Part shown: one piece after another, positions 14,734 to 20,753 of the stretch
Position numbering within the stretch: the stretch's first letter is position 1
Layout of the letters: each line of letters begins with the position of its first letter
NCBI GenBank assembly: GCA_037441765.1
Contig: JBBIRM010000033.1
Location: forward strand, 1 to 20,753
Origin: JBBIRM01 sp037441765
Lineage (GTDB): Bacteria; Desulfobacterota; BSN033; UBA1163
DNA length: 20,753 bases
Reading direction: 5' to 3'
The notes under the pieces: model-generated
The model's input: the letters and a program-made list of their open reading frames with translations, nothing else
Databases searched by the model: none
What the model was told of the DNA's origin: nothing
Translations under genes and position numbers: made by a program

Positions 14734-14759
14734 CGAATTTATCTAATATTTTCGCCCCT

Positions 14760-16898
14760 TCACAAGGCCTCAATCCCAAATTCTATATGCACCCCAAAGC
14801 GTTTCTCAGGCTCCAATTTCAATGGCCAGTAAATGAGTAAACAAGACCCCTGATAAACCCTCTCAAATCCACTTTCTGATAGTGAGACGGTTTCGATTGG
14901 GAAACGCCATAGGCTTCCTGGTTGATCTGAATTTAGAAAAACTTTCATTCCATTATACTCATCAATCAAACAAAAATTAGAGATAGATAGCGATTCGCCA
15001 ACGCTTTTAAGTCTTCTATCTTCTAACAGATGATCAGGGATCTCATAGTATCTATCCACCGCATCTCCTGCAAGAAGATTGATATTGAATTCTATACCAA
15101 ATAAACAATCCAAAGACATCTCCCTTGATCGGGAAATGATCTGGTAGGAAACCTCTATTACACTCCGATTATTAAAAAACGTAAATCTCTTCTCCAGATC
15201 GATAGGCACCTTCTCCCCGTTCAATGGTAATTGACCGGATCTTGAAAAAATCACTTCTTTCCTTTTAGGAAGTGTGACAATGCGGATGGAATATGGATTC
15301 AAAATAAAATCTCCTATCTCCCCGAAATCACCTTTTCTGAAAGAATCCAAGTTGACCTCTTTTGATAAGAAGTGATCAAGAAATGACGCTCTTCGATGGG
15401 AATCGAAATTAAGATATTGATCAAGGTTTGACTCCTTCGAGTCAAAGATTTCATGGATGCTCCTAATACCTTTCCCAAGATTCTCTTCACGAGTCTCAAA
15501 AAGCTTCTGGTGAAAACCCTCTTTCCTTCTGGCAATCGTGTTTAAGATATTGAAGGCCTTTGGCCGATAATCCATCTCGATAAGGCTTCCCCCCTGACTA
15601 CTGAGAAGGAGAAGGATTACAGGGTTTTTTAAAAGTAGTTCTTCATCCCCATCTCCGTTGAGATCTAATTTTTCGACCTCAATCCATTCCTTCTTCCTAT
15701 ACCTCAATTGATCGTAAATCACCTCCGCCCTTATAAGATTTTCATAGAGGGCATGGCGGAGATGAGGCAGATAGAGTCCTCCGAAGACACCATGCCAGTA
15801 ACCATCATTGCATTGTGCCCGATAAAGAGAAATAATCGCATCCTTACTTCTTAATAAGGGAAAAGCCTTCTTTCTGATCTTATCCTCAATACTCTTTCGG
15901 AGGTGGAGGACTCTCTTGTGCAGGTCATTGGATTCGGGATATTTGTTAAAGAAGTTTCTCCAGAATCCTCCTTTTAAAAATCTCCTAATCTCCTCCCCTT
16001 CAGGTACGACCTTTAATTTCTCCAACACCCTCCCATAGGCCACCATCGCCTCTGTTGGAAGACTCCACTCATCCATTTCCATATAGGAGGAACTGGGTAG
16101 GTAGATCCTCCCAAGGGGCTTATGTTGAGAGACATAGGCTCCGAGTGACATTGGTTCAATCCAATTTAGGTTTTCTCCAATCATCTGAAAGAAACGAACT
16201 AACCAACCCTCTTCATAGACAGAGTGATAGGTATAGGGCCAAATCCCAAACTTTTCTCCATCATCGGCAAATATGGCTGCCTTTGATCCTCCTCTAAGAG
16301 AGGAGAGGTATTCGAGGGTCTCCTCAGGAGGTCTAAATGGGATGACATACCTTAGTTTTTCACTTCCAGGGAAGACTTTGATCGATTCTCCATCCTCTTC
16401 AGTAAGAAAATAACCATGCAAGTCCTCTTCTTTTAATCCTGCCTTCTTAAAATGGTAGTCATCAATTGTGATATATTCAATCCCAGCCCTCTTTAAAAAT
16501 TTTGGGAGATGTGGTTCCCAAACCCTCTCTGCAAGCCATCCACCTCGAGGAGAAAAGGCCATCTCCTTTTTTATGGTTTGATTAAGCATTTCTATCTGGC
16601 CCACCTTATCCTCATCCGGGATTACAGAGAGGATTGGTTCATAATAACCACCCGTCATCATCTCCAATTGACCTTTCTTGACCAGTCCCCTAAGAGTCTC
16701 TAAAAACTCGGGATGATGTTGTATAAAAAAATCCCAGAGTATACCTGAGTAGTGGAGGGAGATTTTCATAAATGGATAATCTTTTAAAATCTCAATAAAA
16801 GGGCTATAGGCCTTCTGGTAAGCCTCTTCTAAGATTTTAGGGAAATTCCCAACGGGTTGATGATTGTGAATACAAAAAAGGAAGGCAACCTTATCCAT
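14760..16898 (-). CDS. Glycoside hydrolase family 57, 4-alpha-glucanotransferase-like
   Basis: Numbered from ATG 16898, 712 residues. The five GH57 regions are visible: HNHQPVG (11-17), GGYYEP (83-88), WLAERVWEP with nucleophile E124 (121-129), FADDGEKFG with the acid/base Asp at 212 or 213 (210-218), and MEMDEWSLP (272-280). The C-terminal half has the DUF1925/DUF1926-like region of 4-alpha-glucanotransferases, which move alpha-1,4-glucan segments between maltodextrins. There is no signal peptide, so it acts in the cytoplasm, probably in glycogen or maltodextrin turnover. An in-frame TTG at 16934 would add 12 atypical residues, so I prefer the ATG. That ATG has no Shine-Dalgarno; TTGATT-N17-TAAATT ends 7 nt before it, which hints at a leaderless message. 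Confidence 0.9.
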   Translation of the reverse strand: MDKVAFLFCIHNHQPVGNFPKILEEAYQKAYSPFIEILKDYPFMKISLHYSGILWDFFIQHHPEFLETLRGLVKKGQLEMMTGGYYEPILSVIPDEDKVGQIEMLNQTIKKEMAFSPRGGWLAERVWEPHLPKFLKRAGIEYITIDDYHFKKAGLKEEDLHGYFLTEEDGESIKVFPGSEKLRYVIPFRPPEETLEYLSSLRGGSKAAIFADDGEKFGIWPYTYHSVYEEGWLVRFFQMIGENLNWIEPMSLGAYVSQHKPLGRIYLPSSSYMEMDEWSLPTEAMVAYGRVLEKLKVVPEGEEIRRFLKGGFWRNFFNKYPESNDLHKRVLHLRKSIEDKIRKKAFPLLRSKDAIISLYRAQCNDGYWHGVFGGLYLPHLRHALYENLIRAEVIYDQLRYRKKEWIEVEKLDLNGDGDEELLLKNPVILLLLSSQGGSLIEMDYRPKAFNILNTIARRKEGFHQKLFETREENLGKGIRSIHEIFDSKESNLDQYLNFDSHRRASFLDHFLSKEVNLDSFRKGDFGEIGDFILNPYSIRIVTLPKRKEVIFSRSGQLPLNGEKVPIDLEKRFTFFNNRSVIEVSYQIISRSREMSLDCLFGIEFNINLLAGDAVDRYYEIPDHLLEDRRLKSVGESLSISNFCLIDEYNGMKVFLNSDQPGSLWRFPIETVSLSESGFERVYQGSCLLIYWPLKLEPEKRFGVHIEFGIEAL

Positions 16899-16905
16899 GG
16901 TTCGT

Positions 16906-16934
16906 AATTTATATGATTTTCCAGTCCAAATCAA
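16906..16934 (-). promoter_or_regulatory. Possible promoter of the GH57 gene
   Basis: On the minus strand, TTGATT (16934-16929) and TAAATT (16911-16906) are 17 bp apart, each matching 4 of 6 consensus positions. A start about 7 nt downstream of the -10 would fall on the ATG at 16898. Confidence 0.3.
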
Positions 16935-16944
16935 CCCAATTGAA

Positions 16945-16983
16945 ATAAAAAAGGGGTTAATCTAAATTCATTAACCCCCTTTT
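16945..16983 (-). terminator. Intrinsic terminator after the tRNA-Val/tRNA-Asp unit
   Basis: GGGGTTAAT (16953-16961) pairs with ATTAACCCC (16970-16978) with an 8-nt loop. A further four A/T pairs follow after a one-base bulge. On the minus strand the stem is followed by TTTTTTATTT, and it sits just downstream of tRNA-Asp. Confidence 0.85.
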
Positions 16984-16990
16984 AGGTTTC

Positions 16991-17067
<77 letters not shown>

Positions 17068-17127
17068 ATTTTCTGAAACCCTGTGCTCAATTTTCAGTTT
17101 TCGTGCTTCGAATTTTCCCCCTGCGAT

Positions 17128-17203
17128 TGGTAGGCGGAACAGGGATTGAACCTGCGACCTCCGGCTTGTAAGGCCGGCGCTCTCCCCACTGAGCTATCCG
17201 CCC
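17128..17203 (-). tRNA. tRNA-Val (anticodon TAC)
   Basis: A 76-nt cloverleaf on the minus strand. The acceptor stem is GGGCGGA/TCCGCCT with a terminal G-U, the anticodon arm is CCGGC-CTTACAA-GCCGG, the T-loop is TTCAATC, the discriminator is A, and CCA is encoded. Confidence 0.97.
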
Positions 17204-17218
17204 TCCCTTGCAGGACAA

Positions 17219-17247
17219 ATTTTATGTAATCACCCTTTTATTGTCAA
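17219..17247 (-). promoter_or_regulatory. Strong sigma-70-type promoter for tRNA-Val and tRNA-Asp
   Basis: On the minus strand a perfect TTGACA (17247-17242) is followed after exactly 17 bp by TAAAAT (17224-17219). The predicted start, near 17212, lies about 9 nt before tRNA-Val. It begins 8 bp after the clpX stop. Confidence 0.8.
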
Positions 17248-17254
17248 GTTAGGC

Positions 17255-18505
17255 TCAGGCAACTTCTGCCTCTTTCTCATAAACAAGGATAGGGCTTTCG
17301 TGGTTGAGCACCACCTCCTCGCTGATAATACACTCTTTAATATTGGGCTGAGAAGGAATTTCGTACATTACATCCAGCATGATGTTTTCCATGATAGCAC
17401 GAAGACCTCGAGCCCCGGACTTCCTCTTGATGGCTTCTTTAGCAATGGCCACCAGAGCGCCATCCGTAAATCTTAACTTCACATTCTCAAACTCAAAGAG
17501 TTTCTGATACTGTTTAACCAGGGCATTCTTTGGTTTTTTCAGGATGTCCACCAGGGCATCGATATTTAGTTCATCTAAGGTGGCGATTACAGGGAGCCTG
17601 CCAATAAACTCAGGGATTAACCCGAATTTCAAGAGGTCTTCAGGTTGAACCTCTTTTAATAATTCTCCTGTCTCCCGTTCTTGATGAGAACGGATATCGG
17701 CTCCAAAACCTATAGTCTTCCCCCCGATGCGCTGTTCAATAATCTTCTCAAGCCCCACAAAAGCCCCCCCACAGATAAAGAGGATATTAGTAGTATCAAC
17801 CTGAATAAACTCTTGTTGTGGATGTTTTCGACCCCCTTTGGGAGGTACGCTGGCAATCGTTCCTTCAATGATCTTGAGTAAGGCCTGTTGGACCCCTTCT
17901 CCCGAGACATCTCGAGTAATGGAAGGGCTATCCGATTTCCTCGAGATCTTATCAATCTCATCAATGTAGACAATCCCTTTCTGGGTTCGCTCGATGTCGT
18001 AGTCCGCAGCCTGTAAAAGGTTTAGTATGATATTCTCTACATCCTCACCTACATAACCAGCCTCTGTTAAGCACGTGGCATCTGCAATGGTGAAAGGGAC
18101 ATCAAGGATACGGGCGAGGGTCTGAGCCAGAAGGGTCTTTCCCGAGCCTGTCGGCCCAATGAGAATGATATTTGACTTCTGAAGTTCAACGTCACCTGAA
18201 AGGAGTTTTGAATCGATTCGTTTATAATGATTGTGAACCGCAACGGAGAGAATCTTTTTGGCTTGTTCCTGCCCGATCACATATTCGTCTAACTTCGCTT
18301 TGATCTCCACCGGTTTGGGAACGGTCAATCTCCCAGGGACAAACCGTTCCTCAGACTCTTCTGCGATAATCTCATTACAGAGCTCAATGCACTCATCGCA
18401 TATATAAACGGTAGGGCCAGCAATAAGTTTTCTCACTTCATCCTGACTCTTTCCACAGAAAGAGCAATGTAAGACACTTCCATAGTTTCCTCCATTTGAT
18501 TTCAT
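17255..18505 (-). CDS. clpX: ATP-dependent Clp protease ATP-binding subunit ClpX
   Basis: The 416-residue unfoldase of the ClpXP protease. The N-terminal zinc-binding domain has C14, C17, C36 and C39 (HCSFC ... CDEC). The AAA+ module has Walker A GPTGSGKT (117-124), pore-loop GYVG (150-153), Walker B IVYIDEID (178-185), and the C-terminal GARGLRAIME segment with the sensor-2 arginine. Its hexamer recognises tagged substrates and feeds them to ClpP in the cytoplasm. GGAGGAG lies just before the ATG, and clpP ends 31 bp upstream, so tig-clpP-clpX form one operon. Confidence 0.98.
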   Translation of the reverse strand: MKSNGGNYGSVLHCSFCGKSQDEVRKLIAGPTVYICDECIELCNEIIAEESEERFVPGRLTVPKPVEIKAKLDEYVIGQEQAKKILSVAVHNHYKRIDSKLLSGDVELQKSNIILIGPTGSGKTLLAQTLARILDVPFTIADATCLTEAGYVGEDVENIILNLLQAADYDIERTQKGIVYIDEIDKISRKSDSPSITRDVSGEGVQQALLKIIEGTIASVPPKGGRKHPQQEFIQVDTTNILFICGGAFVGLEKIIEQRIGGKTIGFGADIRSHQERETGELLKEVQPEDLLKFGLIPEFIGRLPVIATLDELNIDALVDILKKPKNALVKQYQKLFEFENVKLRFTDGALVAIAKEAIKRKSGARGLRAIMENIMLDVMYEIPSQPNIKECIISEEVVLNHESPILVYEKEAEVA

Positions 18506-18536
18506 CCTCTCCTCCTTTCCAGATCCTTCTCAAAAA

Positions 18537-19136
18537 TTACCCCTGGGAGCGGATGGGGCGTTTGACTACGACTTCATCTACAATCCCATACTCTTTGGCC
18601 TGCAAACCAGTCATATAAAAATCCCTATCGGTGTCAGCCTGAATCTTCTCAAGGGGCTGGTTGGTATGCTTGACCAGAATCTGGTTTAACTCCTCTCGAA
18701 GCCGAAGGATCTCTCTTGCCTGGATGTCCACATCAGAGGCCTGTCCTTGAAATCCTCCCATGGGTTGGTGAATGAGAATCCTCGAATGGGGAAGGGCATA
18801 GCGCTTCCCTTTCTCCCCAGCCGAAAGGAGAAGGGCAGCAATGCTTGCAGCCTGTCCCATACAGATTGTGGAGACATGAGGTCGAATATATTGCATGGTA
18901 TCGTAGATGGCGAGCCCTGAGGTGACAATCCCTCCCGGGGAATTAATATAAAGATGAATATCTTTATCTGGATCCTCCGACTCTAAAAAGAGCAATTGGG
19001 CAATCACCAGATTGGCGACATCATCATCGATGGCTGTTCCGATGAAGACGATCCGGTCTTTCAAAAGCCTTGAGTAAATGTCATATGCACGTTCACCCCT
19101 TCCATCCCTTTCAATCACAATCGGTATAAGTGTCAT
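18537..19136 (-). CDS. clpP: ATP-dependent Clp protease proteolytic subunit ClpP
   Basis: Serine peptidase of ClpXP. Numbered from ATG 19136 (199 residues), the catalytic triad is S98 in MGQAASIA, H123 in LIHQPMGG, and D172 in TDRDFYM. The N-terminal MTLIPIVIERDGRGERAYDI is typical of the family and may be processed. The frame also opens at a GTG (19145), but GAGG sits 8 nt before the ATG at a proper distance, which favours the ATG. The upstream tig stop (19147-19149) is 10 bp away. Length and motifs are standard. Confidence 0.97.
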   Translation of the reverse strand: MTLIPIVIERDGRGERAYDIYSRLLKDRIVFIGTAIDDDVANLVIAQLLFLESEDPDKDIHLYINSPGGIVTSGLAIYDTMQYIRPHVSTICMGQAASIAALLLSAGEKGKRYALPHSRILIHQPMGGFQGQASDVDIQAREILRLREELNQILVKHTNQPLEKIQADTDRDFYMTGLQAKEYGIVDEVVVKRPIRSQG

Positions 19137-19146
19137 CCTCTTCACC

Positions 19147-20430
19147 TCACGAATAGTTGATGTTTGCCTTCTGAATTAGAAAGTCCAAGGTTTTGTCATT
19201 GAGGATCCCTGCCTTAACTTCAGGGATCAATCCATTCTTCTCATAATATCGTTTTAAGACATCAAATTTCTGATGGACTTTTTCTGAAATCTCTCGGATT
19301 CGTTCCTCCGTTTCCTCTTCGGTGACAGAAATCCCTTCCTGGCTTGCGATCTTTTCAAGGATCAGAAAAGTCTTAACCTGTTTTATAGCGGTGGTGCGGT
19401 AATCTTCCTTTAGTTTTTCCTCTGTCACCCCTATATCTTGAAGTGCCATTCCCTGCCTGGCCAATCTAAGTTTTGTGTCAGAGACCAGGGCTTGGGTTTG
19501 TGCTTCAACCAAACTTTCTGGAACCTCAAAAGGGGTGGCTTCAAGCAATTGATTCAAAATCTGATTTCTCAACTGTTGTTGGAGAAATAACTCTTTCTCT
19601 TTTTTGATCTCTTCTCTGATTTTAGTTTTTAACTCATCTAAGGAGGAATAATCTCCCAGATCTTTTGCAAATTCATCATCCAGAGCGGGAAGGATTTTCT
19701 CTTTGATTTCCTTAATTTTGACATGAAACGAGATGGTCTTTCCTGCCCATCTTTTGTAACCAAAATCCTCAGGTAAGGCCACTTCGATTTCTCTTTCTTC
19801 TCCTAATTTCATCCCTATCAACTTCTCTTCGACCTCAGGAATGAACCTCCCACTCCCTACCTCAAGGGTAGTATCGATGGCCCTTTCTTCTTCCAGAGAT
19901 TTTCCAGCCTCTTTGGCTTCATAGTCAATGATCACGTAATCCCCATTCTGAACGGGCCTTTCTTCTAAAATCGTCTTCAGACTTGCATGGAGGTTTTGTA
20001 AGGTTCGCAGTCGCTCTTCCAGTTCTTCCTCTTTTACCTCTTCCTTCTTACCTTGAATATTTAATCCGATATAGCCTTCCAACTTAATCTCTGGTTTAAC
20101 CTCAATAGTTGCGGAATATTGAAAGGGGGTTCCGGGCTCAAGTTCCCCTGGATCGATTACAGGATTGTTGAGAGGCTTGAGATTTGCTTCGGAAAGGGCA
20201 CTGGGATAAGTCTCCTGAATCAATTTCTGCATCACTTCTCCTTTAACATAATCTTTAAAATACATTTCCAAAATACTCCTCGGAACCTTTCCGGGCCTAA
20301 ATCCTTTTATCTTAGCCTTTCTCCCTAACTCTTTATAGAAGGAATCGATTTGCTTTGAAACATCTTCTCCAGGAATCTCAATATGAATCTTCTTTTTAAT
20401 CGAACTGATATCCTCTACGCTCACTTTCAT
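19147..20430 (-). CDS. tig: Trigger factor, ribosome-associated chaperone
   Basis: The 427-residue chaperone that meets nascent chains at the ribosomal exit tunnel. The N-terminal ribosome-binding domain carries the signature GFRPGKVP (43-50). A central FKBP-type domain follows (about 150-240, opening with GDYVIIDYEAKE and including VALPEDFGYK), then a long helical, charged C-terminal domain that forms the chaperone arms. AAGGG lies 8 nt upstream of the ATG. It heads the tig-clpP-clpX operon, the usual order in many bacteria, coupling folding of new proteins with degradation. No defects seen. Confidence 0.97.
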   Translation of the reverse strand: MKVSVEDISSIKKKIHIEIPGEDVSKQIDSFYKELGRKAKIKGFRPGKVPRSILEMYFKDYVKGEVMQKLIQETYPSALSEANLKPLNNPVIDPGELEPGTPFQYSATIEVKPEIKLEGYIGLNIQGKKEEVKEEELEERLRTLQNLHASLKTILEERPVQNGDYVIIDYEAKEAGKSLEEERAIDTTLEVGSGRFIPEVEEKLIGMKLGEEREIEVALPEDFGYKRWAGKTISFHVKIKEIKEKILPALDDEFAKDLGDYSSLDELKTKIREEIKKEKELFLQQQLRNQILNQLLEATPFEVPESLVEAQTQALVSDTKLRLARQGMALQDIGVTEEKLKEDYRTTAIKQVKTFLILEKIASQEGISVTEEETEERIREISEKVHQKFDVLKRYYEKNGLIPEVKAGILNDKTLDFLIQKANINYS

Positions 20431-20495
20431 GAAAAATCCCTTAAAATTTATTATTTTGAACTGGGAGTTTTGCTATTTACCAACGCCTTTTTAGA

Positions 20496-20582
20496 TGGTG
20501 CCGAGGGCGGGATTCGAACCCGCACAGTCTCGCGACCACGAGATCCTAAGTCTCGCGCGTATTCCAATTTCGCCACCCCGGC
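20496..20582 (-). tRNA. tRNA-Leu (anticodon TAG)
   Basis: An 87-nt class II tRNA on the minus strand with a long variable arm. The acceptor stem is GCCGGGG/CCTCGGC with one G-U, the anticodon loop is CTTAGGA within GCGAGA/TCTCGT, the T-arm is GCGGG-TTCGAAT-CCCGC, the discriminator is A, and CCA is encoded. It lies 65 bp upstream of tig. Confidence 0.97.
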
Positions 20583-20601
20583 TTTTTCCGGGAATTTAAT
20601 A

Positions 20602-20677
20602 TGGTGAGCCGTGCAGGAATCGAACCTGCAACCTACTGATTAAGAGTCAGTTGCTCTACCGATTGAGCTAACGGCTC
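20602..20677 (-). tRNA. tRNA-Lys (anticodon CTT)
   Basis: A 76-nt cloverleaf on the minus strand. The acceptor stem is GAGCCGT/ACGGCTC, the anticodon arm is CTGA-CTCTTAA-TCAG, the T-loop is TTCGATT, the discriminator is A, and CCA is encoded. It is 19 bp from tRNA-Leu. Confidence 0.96.
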
Positions 20678-20699
20678 ACCCGACTCTCTCAAAAATAAG

Positions 20700-20753
20700 C
20701 GCGCCCGGGGAGACTCGAACTCCCGACCTGCGGATTCGAAGTCCGACGCTCTA
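20700..20753 (-). tRNA. tRNA-Arg (anticodon TCG), 5' part outside the window
   Basis: The 3' two-thirds of a tRNA on the minus strand, cut by the right edge. The anticodon arm is CGGA-CTTCGAA-TCCG (anticodon TCG), the T-arm is GGGAG-TTCGAGT-CTCCC, the acceptor 3' strand is CGGGCGC, and the discriminator is G. The three bases after it are CTT and not CCA, unlike the four other tRNAs here, so CCA would have to be added by tRNA nucleotidyltransferase. Confidence 0.92.

Noticed and set aside
20383..20607. Plus-strand 74-residue open frame including GAEGGIRTRTVSRPRDPK
   Set aside because: Its second half is the antisense of tRNA-Leu and its first half is antisense to the start of tig. This is a familiar spurious translation of tRNA-Leu genes.

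Overview
The window (about 20.8 kb) reads as chromosomal DNA of a Gram-negative, probably anaerobic bacterium. A Desulfobacterota-like (former Deltaproteobacteria) origin is my best guess, but it is an inference from gene content: HAAT-type amino-acid ABC genes with a Tat-type binding protein, a GH57 glucanotransferase, a spore-photoproduct-lyase-family radical SAM gene, and tig-clpP-clpX embedded in tRNA genes. No rRNA or other decisive phylogenetic marker is present.

Layout. (1) 1-3999, plus strand: a defence-type locus made of the 3' end of a probable type III DNA methyltransferase, a YhcG/DUF1016 PDDEXK nuclease-like protein and a Res-type DEAH helicase-endonuclease, ordered mod-yhcG-res. 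(2) 4000-4336: convergent intergenic region with a degenerate interspersed palindromic repeat. (3) 4337-5695, minus strand: a stand-alone trpD-like gene behind a promoter, a 27-codon leader peptide containing Trp-Trp-Cys-Trp, and a tandem attenuator with two intrinsic terminators. (4) 5775-10375, minus strand: five HAAT genes transcribed in the order livK-livH-livM-livG-livF. (5) 10455-14255, minus strand: glycosyltransferase, ParB-like protein, SPL-family radical SAM protein and an SDR oxidoreductase, tightly spaced and perhaps running into the liv genes. (6) 14370-16898, minus strand: a small Rho_N-domain protein and a GH57 4-alpha-glucanotransferase. (7) 16949-20753, minus strand: tRNA-Arg (cut by the window edge), tRNA-Lys, tRNA-Leu, then tig-clpP-clpX, then tRNA-Val and tRNA-Asp with their own strong promoter and a terminator.

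The most interesting element is the trp leader. The leader peptide is followed by six RNA segments. Pairings 1:2, 3:4 and 5:6 give two successive terminators. Pairings 2:3 and 4:5 are mutually exclusive with them and would disarm both. The design suggests a domino attenuator in which one ribosome stalling event at Trp codons releases two terminators. The gene it controls is a TrpD homologue whose PRPP loop and anthranilate-binding motif are substituted, so its chemistry is uncertain although its Trp-responsive control looks intact. All coordinates and base pairings were read by eye; no folding or homology search was run.
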